A DNA stretch of 62,000 nt from Adiantum capillus-veneris. Lineage: Eukaryota; Streptophyta; Polypodiopsida; Polypodiales; Pteridaceae. Shown here one piece after another: positions 45,657-55,689 of the stretch (positions within the stretch are counted from its first letter, which is position 1; each line of letters opens with the position of its first letter). Location: NCBI GenBank assembly GCA_014529385.2, contig CM043968.1, forward strand, positions 3,312,501 through 3,374,500, given 5' to 3'. The translations under genes and the position numbers were made by a program. The notes beneath the pieces are model-generated. The model did not search any database. It worked only from the letters and a program-made list of their open reading frames with translations, and was not told the origin of the DNA.

Positions 45657-46491
45657 GGAAGCATTTTTTGTATGGGAGAGAAAAGCTTCACACTCTCAGA
45701 GTGAATGTCAAACAGAAATTTACAATCAGTTGGCTTTTGATGTTTTAAAGTCATATGTGCATGATCAGCAGTTTCAGTGGGAGCTCTATCTTCCATTAGT
45801 ACAGGCTATTTTGAATGACTCTTTTTCTTCTGCTATTGGTCGAATTCCGTACGAGGCAGCTTTTGGCTGTCCGTTCCAGTCACTTTGGACTCGCTTGGTC
45901 AGTCAAATGCCTGATGCCAATGCTGAAAGTCAGTCATTGGATGAAATTTCTGAGAGTGTGAAGCTTCGGCCAAGCAAGGCTCAAGAATCTTATTCACAGC
46001 ATTCTAATAAGCATCGTCAGGATGTTTCGATCAAGGAAGGAGATTGGGTGTATTTAAGAATCATGAAGCAACGTCTTAAGCAAGTTAGAAAGAAGTGTCC
46101 AAAGTTGTCTTTTCGTATGTATGGTCCATTTCCAGTCTTTAAAAAGATAAATGAGGTTTCAATGAAATTGCAGTTGCCTAACTCATGGTCAATGCACAAC
46201 ATTTTCCATGTTTCTTGGTTGAAAGTGTTTCAGGGAACACCTCCAAAGGACATTTCGGAAGAAGAAGAACCGGAGATCATCAATGAAGCTGAAGTCATGG
46301 AGCCGGAGCAAGTGTTGTTGCATCGGTTTCACCATGGTTCGAAGAAGCAAGTGCGACAATATTTTTTGAAGTTCAAGGATCGAGGAACCCATGAAGCAGT
46401 GTGGGTAGACGAAGAGTTCTTCAAGGATTATCCAGAGTTGTTAACAGACTACAAGGAAGCCATGCAGCTCGGTACCAGTACCTCACTTTAA
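45657..46491 (+). pseudogene. G6 integrase C-terminus with chromodomain
   Basis: After a repeat of the RNase H piece KHFLYGREK-like, the frame gives QSECQTEIYNQLAFDVLKSY, IGRIPYEAAFGCPF, LSFRMYGPFPVFKKINEVSM, NSWSMHNIFHVSWLK. A chromodomain follows (EPEQVLLHRFHH, YFLKFKDRGTHEAVWVDEEF, DYPELL). It ends with TAA near 46489. The catalytic centre is in the inverted block, and the RNase H end and integrase zinc domain are missing. Confidence 0.88.
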
Positions 46492-46502
46492 AAAGGAGGG
46501 GA
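46490..46502 (+). other. G6 polypurine tract
   Basis: AAAAAGGAGGGGA lies immediately before the 3' LTR start TGTCACGTGACAC. Confidence 0.85.
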
Positions 46503-47630
46503 TGTCACGTGACACATCCAACCCTATGTGTCCGTGGACAAGCTACACCATAACAGGGTTTCCGTCAAGTCCAGTCAGTCTAGATTAGAAGTAATCTCGC
46601 ACTTTTGTGAGTCTATTCGTAGACCGTACATGCCCAGTCACTTAGTATAGATGCATATCCTCTGCTTGCACACAGCATGATCATCAGTATTCCCATCAGA
46701 ATCCATTAGAATCAGTTAGGGGATTTTTCCAGTGCATTTAGCCTATTTTTTCTATTTTTGATATTTTTCACTTATTAATTTAAGTGACTTCCCAACAAAA
46801 GAAGGTAGGGCAATTTGGGTAAGAAAATATATAAGCAAACCAAAGCTAGCACTCTTTGGCAGATGAGCAAGGAGCACAATAGGTCTTTGGCAGCAGGTAC
46901 TCCCCTCTCTCAGCAAGAACCCCTCAAGCACCCCATCAGCCCTAGCGTTTTGCTCATTGCCAGAACCCTTCCTGCTTGGCATTTTCAGCAAGCCTCTGGA
47001 CCACCACATTCCCCCAACACCTAGCGTTTTTCACCATCGCTACAGGCTGCATTTACCAGCGTTTTCAGCCTTCATTCGCAGCAGACCAATCAGCGTTTTC
47101 AGCAACAAGTACAGCAGCGTTTTCAGCCATAAACATCTGCAGACATCAGTGTTTTGACAAACCATTTCAGCCTCCCAAAAACGCAGCCAAATCTGCGTTT
47201 TTCAGCAGTCCAAATCAGCCCAAAAATTCAGCAGATAGCGTTTTGTGGACAGCAGTTAGAAGGTTGCAGATTTCAGCCCTTAGGTCATTGTCGCCATCCC
47301 CGTCGTCGTCACCGACATAGCCCCAAGTTGCATTAGTTTCCATGCATCATCATTGTACCCGTTTGTGCAATCAATAGTAGACCACTCTCGCCGACAAGAG
47401 TGGGGCCTTCGGAGGAGGGTTTTATAACGTCTCTGGTGTCGTATCTCTCTTCTCTCTATCTCTCAGCCTCATACACTTGCACGCACAGTGTCCACGCACT
47501 TTGTTCGTGATCATAGCACTCTCCATTAAGAATGGAAGGCTCTCCCTTCCATAAGAACTAAAAGGAACCTTGAGCAAATATGGATCACTCATCTTGAGAA
47601 AGTATGATACTCATTCCACTGCACCTTACA
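46503..47630 (+). repeat. G6 3' LTR
   Basis: It is a full-length LTR, 1128 bp, TGTCACGTGAC...CACCTTACA. It contains the AGCGTTTTCAGC-type minisatellite at about 47040-47250 and a TATATAAG at about 46829-46836. About 29 differences from the 5' LTR suggest a younger insertion than G1 (about 6% between its LTR parts). Confidence 0.92.
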
Positions 47631-47868
47631 GGTAAGAACCTATGCCGTGGCACTTGGTTGTGAGGGATTACGAGTGAAATTTGCACCACTACAACCAAGT
47701 TCAATTATGTCTGCCAATGCCACCGTCAGGCATGGGAGATGCGAACCAGTTTCATTTCTAATAACCTATGCTACCGTCGGAGGCAGCATGTTTTTCTTGT
47801 ACCTATATTAGTGCTTTCAATCTAATATTCGCTTTAGTTTTTTCTTTTGTTGACACGTGGATCAAAGA
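47631..47868. other. Unassigned sequence between G6 and L3
   Basis: About 240 bp with no recognised gene or repeat. GTAAGAACC directly follows the LTR. It ends with the left target duplication of L3. Confidence 0.4.
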
Positions 47869-47877
47869 ACTGCTGAG
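47869..47877. repeat. L3 target duplication, left
   Basis: ACTGCTGAG is repeated exactly at 49346-49354 on the other side of L3. Confidence 0.8.
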
Positions 47878-49345
47878 ATTTTATTTTTTTCCGAGAAAAA
47901 GATCCTTCTATTAGTTAATAAAACTGCCCATAGGGCTACAACCACCTCTACTAGAGAGGGCTACATCAACCATAAGGAAAGACTCTCCCAATGAAAAAAC
48001 AGCATATGTACAATGAGGACTAAATCAAGAGATGGGAGGAGAGAAAAGCCACACAAGTGGATGGTAGTGCCATCTGAGCTCACTCCGGACCATGTTGAAG
48101 AAAGGCACAGGGCACCAAAGTCGAAGGAACTCCTCTCTGCGCTCCACATGCGGTCGGAGCTGCCCTGAAGTCTCTCGAACTGTCCCCTAAGAGTATGGAT
48201 CAACTCCAACCAAAATCGTCGAACAATCTCCGCTGGTGGCACAAGGCGAGCCTCAAAGATGCGGAAGCAGCGGGCCTGCCAAATGAACCAGTGTCAGGCC
48301 ACAGATTCCAACACACCTCTCTCTCACTGTACCACTCTTGTGGGGTAAGCTCTGTAGCAAGTTGGAGTGTCGGTTGACCCCCCTTATCACTATCATCTTG
48401 TTGGTGGAGAATAGTTCAAACTGCAGTGCAAGGCCCGTGAGAGTGGACCAAGCAGCTGCCCCCCAAGTGTACTGTCGTGCTATGGAAAGAGTTGGCATCA
48501 GCCGAAGGACCCGAAGCCAAAACTGTTGTGCCATAGGGCAGTCCAGCAGACAGTGACGCTGACTCTCCAAAAGATGGTCACAAGCTACGATGTTGCCGAA
48601 AGGCCACTATGTACTAGCCAGCTCCCCACTGTTGTAGCTCTATGTGCAACTAGCCACACTGGAACAAAGTGACTCGCCGCGGTTGTCTGGCGTCCCACAA
48701 CCTCGCCCAAAAGGCTGACAAGAACTCAATTGTATGACCCTCCTCCTGCCAATGAGGTGCTGCAGCAGGACGAGCCTCTCTCCGTGAGTGCTGCCAGTAT
48801 GTGATGTCCCAATCAAACAGTGTACTGAAAGAAAGGGACCCTTGGATGGTCGGCTGAGAAGAAAGGGTCCCTCCAAAACCACTCTCTAAGATCCCACTGC
48901 ACTCGTGCCAGTGGAAAGCTCTCCCAAGCCCAAAGCCTCCAATGGCATGTCTCAAGAGCTATTGGGTCAAGATCGATGACACAAGTCCTCCCGCAGATGC
49001 CCAGTACTTGGATCCTCTGAAAACAGCACTCTGCAACCTGTGGAGCCTCTATTGAGACTCTGTGTAGCCGACCCTCGCCATGTATCTCGAAGAACATGGA
49101 GGGTACAGTCTCTGAGCAAGCTTGAACTGCGATGAGGACCTCCAGTCACGTGAAGGCCCCATCCATCTGGGAGCTGCTGTCTCTAGAGGTGTGAGCCACT
49201 CAGCTGGTACTGCCTCTGTGATGTTCTGACACATGCTCTGCACCCCTCTCATGCCCTGCAGAGCTGGATACTTTGTAACTCCTCTAGAAAACCTGAGAAC
49301 TGAAGCCAGTCACCTAGAGTGCGTGTTGGACCCTCTTCCTTGGGT
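47878..49345 (-). mobile_element. LINE L3, 5'-truncated (ORF2 end)
   Basis: About 1.47 kb is the reverse complement of the L1 3' region, starting with the T-rich tail (47879-47888) and the shared 3' UTR (47900-48050). The coding part is the last third of ORF2: MESQRHCLLDCPMAQQFWLR (zf-RVT zinc region, about 48510-48570), SARFWARLWDARQPRRVTLF-like near 48650-48700, and further upstream blocks in changing frames. A perfect 9-bp duplication (ACTGCTGAG) flanks it. This is the typical outcome of incomplete reverse transcription. Confidence 0.88.
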
Positions 49346-49354
49346 ACTGCTGAG
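49346..49354. repeat. L3 target duplication, right
   Basis: ACTGCTGAG is identical to 47869-47877 and marks the truncated 5' end of L3. Confidence 0.8.
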
Positions 49355-49385
49355 CTATTTTGAAAGCACCTTAGGTTATAAAGGT

Positions 49386-51065
49386 AGTAAAATATTTGTT
49401 TCTTAATCTTACTTACAACTCTTTGTATTTTCTTCTTCTGCAAGAGTTATGAAAGCTTTATCCGTCCCTTCTCCTAGACACACTGATGTTCCAGTTCTCT
49501 TTTTCACTGCCTCTCTGAAGGTAACCTGTGTGAGCTTTTTGGAGGATCTTCCAAGCGGTCATACCCTAAGGGGAGACTCGAGCCCAAAGAGTTCTTGAGA
49601 AACGAAGCAAGAATCCAAGCAAGAGTCCAAGCCACAAGATTTCGCTTGCCTCCAAAGTTCGCACTCGGCGTTGGATTTTGACTACAACAGCATCAGCAAA
49701 TACATCCAAACGACCCAAGCTGGAGGAACCGGATGTTACGAAGGAGCTCAGAGACCTAAAGACCTCCTCAGTCCAACTCTTACAAAAATTCATAGCCTCA
49801 AGAGATGCCTAGATCTATCAAAGGCACACCTATAGGTGTTAAATGTAGCAGTTCCTAATATCTATGTTCTCCTCTCTCTCAACCGCAAGCTGGCAATCAC
49901 AAACATGACTCACGCTTGCGTACACATTTTGGATGGCTTATCAGCGACACTGTGAGTAGAGAGGTTGGTCATTTGTCATGGCCGAATAGGAAAGTGTAGA
50001 ACATTAGCTATGTCAATTTGTGGTGGCTCTTTAATAATCGAATTCTATATGAACTAACAGTTCGGGTGAAAGTTTTTTTCTCGCAGTAGCTAGGGGTGAA
50101 GATCCCGTCTCTAGTCCATCAACAACGCACTTTAGAGTTGCCAGGGCCTTCTCTTTGAACGAGGCTATTGTTAACCTTGTTGTGTCTCGATAGATGCTTC
50201 CATCTAAGGATAAAGTAAAAGCTTACATGCACCCAAGAGAGCCCTTTGACATTCGAATCATGTTGGGTCCCCTCTTTGTACGAGGCTACTATTAACCTTG
50301 TTGTGCCTCAATTGATGCTTCCATGTGAGAAGGAAGTAAAAACTCACATGCAACCAACGAAGCCCTTTGACCTTCGCATCATATTAGATGCTATCTAACA
50401 TTTTCAAGGATCTCCACAATGAAAATATACACATGTTTGAGAGGATGTTGCCCCTTCTTTGAACGAGGCTATTGTTAACCTTGTTGTGTCTCGATATATG
50501 CTTTCATCTAAGGATAAAGTAAAAGCTTACATGCACCCAAGAGAGCCCTTTGACATTCGAATCATATTGGGTCCCTCTTTGTACGAAGCTACTATTAACC
50601 TTGTTGTGCCTCAATTGATGCTTCCACGTGAGAAGAAAGTAAAAACTTTTATGCAACCAACAAAGCCCTTTGACCTTCGCATCATGTTAAGATGCTATCT
50701 AACATTTTCAAGGATCTCCACAATGAAAATATACACATGTTTGAGAGGATGCTAAAGTTCGGGAGAGGCATGAGATGGATCAATGATCCTAATCTCATCC
50801 ATGATGTCTTCCTCATTGATCATACTCTCTCAATGAAGCAGTTACAGTTGATGAGAGGTATTTTGATAGATATCCTTGAGCACCTTAGTGATCTTGATGC
50901 TATGCCACCCTTGAGGCCTCTTGTACAGGGGCTTGCCACCTGCTCCCTTGACATAGTTGATGTGTATATCGGAAACCGAATGGTATGGAAGCTTGATGAC
51001 AACATGCCTACCTATTGGGTGGATCCCCATGATGGCACATACTTCCACATTCGACCAGATGGTAA
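49386..51065 (+). pseudogene. Unrecognised gene, palindrome arm 1
   Basis: This and 51175-52480 are diverged reverse complements. The + reading starts MKALSVPSPRHTDVPVLFFT near 49449, continues with HSLKRCLDLSKAHL near 49780 and NIYVLLSLNRKLAITN near 49860, then repeated blocks NEAIVNLVVSR...PREPFDIRI. The last block is MLKFGRGMRWINDPNLIHDV ... LMRGILIDILEHLSDLDAMP ... WVDPHDGTYFHIRPDG (50692-51072). The proteins of both arms agree far better than chance, so a real gene once lay here. I do not recognise the family. Stops and a 300-bp tandem duplication (50157-50752) make arm 1 non-functional. Confidence 0.6.
50157..50752 (+). repeat. Tandem duplication of about 300 bp
   Basis: 50157-50450 and 50461-50752 are near-identical. 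Each is built of two diverged subunits of about 125-130 bp (CGAGGCTATTGTTAACCTTG and CGAGGCTACTATTAACCTTG types), so four related subunits occur. Arm 2 has only one. The subunits encode NEAIVNLVVSRxMLPSKDKV-like peptides. Confidence 0.85.
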
Positions 51066-51174
51066 AAGCTAAACCTAAACTATTATGAGAAGTAGTTAGA
51101 AAAAGAAATGTGACGCTTCAAAAGATACAGCGGGATCGGATAGGTCGAATGCTCCTTGAGGTGCGAAGCTATAA
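51066..51174. other. Palindrome centre
   Basis: A spacer of about 110 bp between the two arms, AT-rich at its left part, with no recognised motif. Confidence 0.5.
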
Positions 51175-52480
51175 AAGTGGCCGTCTAGTCGACTGTGGAA
51201 GTATGCACCATGGCGATCCACCCAATAGATAGACATGCTATCATCAAGCTTCCACCCCCATTCAGTTTCTGATATCCCCATCAACTACATCAAGGAAACG
51301 AGTAGCAAGCCCCTGCACAAGAGGCCTCAAGAGTAGCATAGCACCAAGATCACTGATGTGCTCAAGGACATCTGTCAAAACACCTCTCATCAAGTGTAAA
51401 CACCTCATGTAGAGGGTATTATCATTGAGGAAGACATCCTCGATAGAATAAGGGTCATTTATCCATCTCCCACCTTTTCCGAACTTGAGCATCCTCTAAA
51501 ATATGTGTATATTTTCATTGTAGAGATCCTTAAAAATGTTTGGATAGCATCCAACATGATTCACAAAGTCAAAGGGTTTTGTTGGCTACATGTAGGCTTT
51601 TACTTTCTCCTCAACTGGAAGCATCAATCGAGGCATAGCAAGGTTAACAATAGCCTTGTACAAAGAGGGGGACGTTACAACTCTGAAGCATGTGGTTGAG
51701 GGGGCTAGCAGCAGGATCTCAATCCCTAGCTGATGCAAGCAAAAATCTTGCATCAAAACTGTTTGTTCATACAGTATTAGATTATTAAAGAGCCAAGATA
51801 GATTGACATAGCTAATTTCTGAAATTTTCTACTCGTCCATGGACTTTGGTGTCCCACAAGTGGCGAATAACCAGCCTCTCTACTCGCAATGTTATTGCCG
51901 GTGCCTTATCAAGTGTGTGCGCACGCAAGAATCAGGTTTGTGATTGCCAGATCTCTGTAGAGAGAGGTGAGCGTAGAGGTTAGAATTTGCTACTTACAAC
52001 ATCTATAGGCGTGCCTTTGACAACTCTAGGTGTCTCTTGAGACTAGGAATTTCTGCAAGGGAGTGGTTGAAGAGGTTCTCTAGGTCTTTGAGCTGCTTTG
52101 TAACATCCGACTCTTCCATGGGTTGTTTGGATGTATTCGTTGATATTGTTGTAGTCAAAATTCGATGTCGATCCCAAACCTTGGAAGAAAGCAACATGGA
52201 CCCTTGTCTCGTTTCTCAAGAACTCTCCACGTGGCCTGCTGAGAGAGGATCCACCTCTGTGCTCTTGAATTCTAAAGCTGAAGTGCCCCCTGAGCTACAA
52301 CCGCTTGGAAGATCCTACAAAGAGGTCACACATGGTTCCATGGGAGAGGCAACGAAAAAGAAAATTGGAGTATCAACGCGACTAGGAGAAGGGATGGGTG
52401 AAGCTTCCATGACACTTGCCGAAAAAGAAAACACAGACAATTGCGTGGAAAACGAATAAATTTGAATAAATTTTGAGCTG
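51175..52480 (-). pseudogene. Unrecognised gene, palindrome arm 2
   Basis: Reading on the - strand: MEASPIPSPSRVDTPIFFFV (from about 52411), MLLSSKVWDRHRILTTTIST (52197), QLKDLENLFNHSLAEIPSLK, then YDVAMPRLML-like single repeat, MLKFGKGGRWINDPYSIEDV (51492) and LMRGVLTDVLEHISDLGAML. It has one copy of the subunit that is multiplied in arm 1, so it is the more ancestral arrangement. Breaks remain (TAG after CVTSL, others). Confidence 0.6.
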
Positions 52481-52489
52481 ACATTCATT

Positions 52490-52732
52490 TATAGAGAAAG
52501 GGTGTTACCTTGTAGGATTTGAAGCTATACTGCACAAGGAAAAGATCTTCCCAAGCTGACTTTTGTGCCTTCTTCAAGAACTTTGCAACCAACACCTGTT
52601 GTCCTTCATCGAATCGAGGCCTTTGTAGATCAATCATGCCAAGCCTTCCGCAATGTTGCTTTGCATTGATAACTTTGATTCGCTAGTAGCCGACTTTTCT
52701 TGTTATAAGAACAGCCGGGAAACATGTGCCTA
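52490..52732. other. Unclear, possible gypsy edge
   Basis: On the - strand a frame with basic/aromatic residues (GMIDLQRPRFDEGQQVLVAK, FLKKAQKSAWEDLFLVQYSF) resembles the tail of a gypsy integrase (WEGPYKV region) joined to the LTR array. The match is weak. Confidence 0.3.
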
Positions 52733-52783
52733 TGTGACGCCCCAGAATTTGGGCGCGTCGGGTTGAGTTGCTCTGATACCAAG
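52733..52783 (-). repeat. LTR end plus primer site, 51-bp unit a
   Basis: It starts TGTGACGCCCC on + and includes GCTCTGATACCA (52770-52781), which is TGGTATCAGAGC, the initiator-Met primer site, on the - strand. The same 51-bp unit recurs at 54535-54585. Confidence 0.75.
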
Positions 52784-53944
52784 TGTGACGCCCCAGAATC
52801 TGGGCGCGTCAGGTTGAGGTGCGTGGTGGGCGTGTTTGCTTTCAAAGGGCCCGGCTCGGACGGGACCGGCTCGGGCGGAGGGGTGTTTTGTCTTCAAGGG
52901 CCTGGCTCGGACGGGACCGGCTCAGGAGGGCCCGGCTCGGACAGGACCGGCTCGGGTCAAGGTGTTGTCTTCAAGGGATCCTGGCGCGGGCTCAGGAGGG
53001 CCCGGCTCGGACGGGACCGGCTCGGGCGTGGTTGCGTTCCATGGGTCGACGGCCGTTTGCGTTTCGCGGGTCTTGCGTTCCGGGTCCCTAGCCCCACGTA
53101 GCCTCAGGCTCCGCCGCACTCACGGAGGGTCAGCGTGCCCTGGGGAACCTTGCGTGGAGTCCCCACGGTGCACGAGTGCGTGGAGTGAGGCTAGCGTGTC
53201 TAGGTGGGGGGTCCCCTCCCGTGGCCGTTCTCGGGAGGCTCATACCCCTTATATACACCCCCGGTTGAAGAGAGTTCGACGTCCTCGTCGAACGTGGGGA
53301 AAAGAGAGCTTGGCTATGCATGAGGCCAAGGGACTAAGGGGTGCATATAAGTGCAAAGTGAGCAAAATTGTTCCCAAATGCAAGTAGGTAGAATGCTTTG
53401 TTTTTGGATTTTGGAATGAGTGTGTGTGTATTTTTGGCTTTTTGGCAGAAGGCTGAAAAGTATGCTTTGAACACCCAAGTAGAATTCCCCATACTTGAGC
53501 ATTCCCCAAAAAGGTAACCCGGAGTGCGCGGAGCCACCTGCTGCGTTGGTCCGCGCGGAGGCTTCTTGAAAGCCGAATGTGAAGGAGAGTCCGTTGCAAT
53601 GCAGCACTTGCGAAGTTGCAAGGAAGCTTACCGTCATGTGGGACGCGCGTTGTAGACTTAGGCTGACACCAGCTTTGGTTTCCAATCGCCGAATCTTGAA
53701 TCGGGCAAGGTTACTTGGTTAGATGCAGTCTTCGGGTCGAAGTAGCTTTGGCGCGTCATGACACCATGAGGGCTTTGGCTGATCCTTCAATCTTCAAACT
53801 GATCCCTGTGTGTCCCTGTATGGACGTCATTTGGAGGGCTAGCTCGGGGCCCTGTGGTCTCTTGTAGACTTGAGTGGGTCTTCAGCTCAGCATGGGCCAC
53901 AAAAGTGGCCGGGGCGCGACGAACACAGTTGGACGAACACCAAG
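52784..53944 (-). repeat. G7 LTR copy A
   Basis: On the - strand it ends ...CTGGGGCGTCACA two bases before the primer site. TATA-like GTATATAAGG is at 53248-53257, so the part from there leftward would be R-U5 and 53260-53944 would be U3. It contains a GGCTCGGACGGGACC-type minisatellite (52847-53030). No gag or pol follows. Frames rich in GPARTGPAR or PSRAGP come from the minisatellite. Confidence 0.65.
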
Positions 53945-54534
53945 TGTGACGCCCCAGAATCTGGGCGCGTCAGGTTGAGGTGCGTGGTGGGCGCGTTTGC
54001 TTTCAAAGGGCCCGGCTCGGATGGGACCGGCTCGGGCGGAGGGGTGTTTTGTTCTTCAAGGGCCTGGCTCGGCCGGGACCGGCTCAGGTGGGCCCGGCTC
54101 GGACGGTACCGGCTCGGGTCGAGGTGTTGTCTTCCAGGGGGCCTGGCTCGGACGGGACCGGCTCAGGTGGGCCCGGCTCGGACGGGACCGGCTCGGACGG
54201 GACCGGCTCGGGTCGAGGTGTTGTCTTCAAGGGGTCCTGGCTCGGACGGCACCGGCTCAGGAGGGCCCGGCTCGGACGGGACCGGCTCGGGTCGAGTTGC
54301 CTTCACGGGGGCCCGGCTCGGACGGGACCGGCACGGGTCACGAGTGACGGCCCGGGGTTTGGACGCGTCACGGGGACGGGGGCGTGGAATTCTTTTCCTG
54401 GAGCTCTTTTCACCGCATTTTGACGACCCGACCAGGGAGGTTGGGGCCGTCGTGAGGAACGTGCGCGTCGGACACGAGGGTCTGAAGCTCTTTGCCTGGA
54501 GCTCTGGAACGGGACCTGGAGCTCTGATACCAAG
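53945..54534 (-). repeat. G7 LTR copy B with leader
   Basis: It starts with the same TGTGACGCCCC and has the longest minisatellite (about 54008-54330). It then differs from A and C, ending GAGCTCTGATACCA (primer site at 54521-54532) next to unit b. It seems to be a recombinant of LTR and leader sequence. Confidence 0.6.
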
Positions 54535-54585
54535 TGTGACGCCCCAGAATTTGGGCGTGTCGGGTTGAGTTGCTCTGATACCAAG
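54535..54585 (-). repeat. LTR end plus primer site, 51-bp unit b
   Basis: Nearly identical to 52733-52783, again with the primer-site complement GCTCTGATACCA (54572-54583). Confidence 0.75.
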
Positions 54586-55045
54586 TGTGACGCCCCAGAA
54601 TCTGGATGCGTCAGGTTGAGGTGCGTGGTGGGCGCGTTTGCTTTCAAAGGGCCCGGCTCGGACGGGACCGGCTCGGGCGGAGGGGTGTTTTGTCTTCAAG
54701 GGCCTGGCTCGGACGGGACCGGCTCAGGAGGGCCCGGCTCGGGTCGAGGTGTTGTCTTCAAGGGGTCCTGGCGCGGACGGCACCGGCTCAGGAGGGCCCG
54801 GCTCGGACGGACCGGCTCGGGCGTGGTTGCGTTCCATGGGTCGACGGCCGTTTGCGTTTCGCGGGTCTTGCGTTCCGGGTCCCTAGCCCCACGTAGCCTC
54901 AGGCTCCGCCGCACTCACGGAGGGTCATAGCGTGCCCTGGGGAACCTTGCGTGGAGTCCCCACGGTGCACGAGTGCGTGGAGTGAGGCTAGCGTGTCTAG
55001 GTGGGGGGTCCCCTCCCGTGGCTGTTTTCGGGAGGCTCATACCCC
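54586..55045 (-). repeat. G7 LTR copy C (truncated)
   Basis: It repeats copy A from the terminus to CATACCCCTTATA at about 55045, including a short minisatellite (54650-54825) and the GTTGCGTTCCATGGGTCGAC block. It stops at the TATA region, where unrelated sequence follows. Confidence 0.65.
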
Positions 55046-55689
55046 TTATAGCCTACCAACTAGGCCATGGACACTCTACCCTGATAGAGCCCACCCACTA
55101 CTGGGTAGAATTGAACTCGAATTGAGTGGAACGGAGTGTATTGAGTGATAGGATTTGACGCCCATCTGCTGTGCTTAAGGCATTTTGTCGAAGGCCAAAG
55201 TTTTTTTGAGTCTGTCATTGGAAGGGCTTGTTCAAAAATTATCCTTCTATAGAGAAGGGTGAAAAAATAGAATACATGTCAATGGAAGGGCTAATTAAAA
55301 AACATTTTATATATATTAATGCTCATTTATAATATCTATATGTATATTGGTTATACTCATTGACACAATATAGTATCTTGCCTTGTAAATTATGCGAAAT
55401 TTTTTCATTGGAAGGGCAAACTGAAAATAGACCCTTCTATAGGGAAGGGTGCAGTTTTCTACAACCCATCTTTTGAAAGAATAGGTTGCCCTTCAAATCC
55501 TAACACTGAGTGTATTGTGTGGTAGCTTTGTAAGTTGTGCGATAGACCCACAACACCCCATGGACAGCCTAAGCCTAAGCCTAGGTATGAGGATGCAAAT
55601 AACACGTCTTCTTCAGAAGGACAAGAGTACCTTATTTGTACTCCCTGCTTGGCGAGGGTAATGATACTTTTGAAAGATAGTATCCAATA
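55046..55689. other. AT-rich stretch with short repeated words
   Basis: No gene is recognised. The word CATTGGAAGGGC occurs at about 55217 and 55409 and a variant (CAATGGAAGGGC) at about 55280. Two of them are followed about 30 bp later by CCTTCTATAG(A/G)GAAGGGTG. It may be a short palindromic element present two or three times. Confidence 0.4.

Noticed and set aside
50157-50752. CRISPR-like array
   Set aside because: Four subunits of about 125-130 bp are contiguous with no unique spacers; this is a tandem duplication in a eukaryotic repeat.
52836-54930. Long open frames rich in GPARTGPAR or PSRAGP on both strands
   Set aside because: They are produced by the GC-rich minisatellite in the G7 LTRs, occur in all three frames and both strands, and have no domain features.
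55045-55140. tRNA-like words (GGCCTAGTTGGTAGGC and GAGTTCAATTC on the - strand)
   Set aside because: The B-box-like word lies before the A-box-like word, no cloverleaf can be drawn, and the ends are missing.
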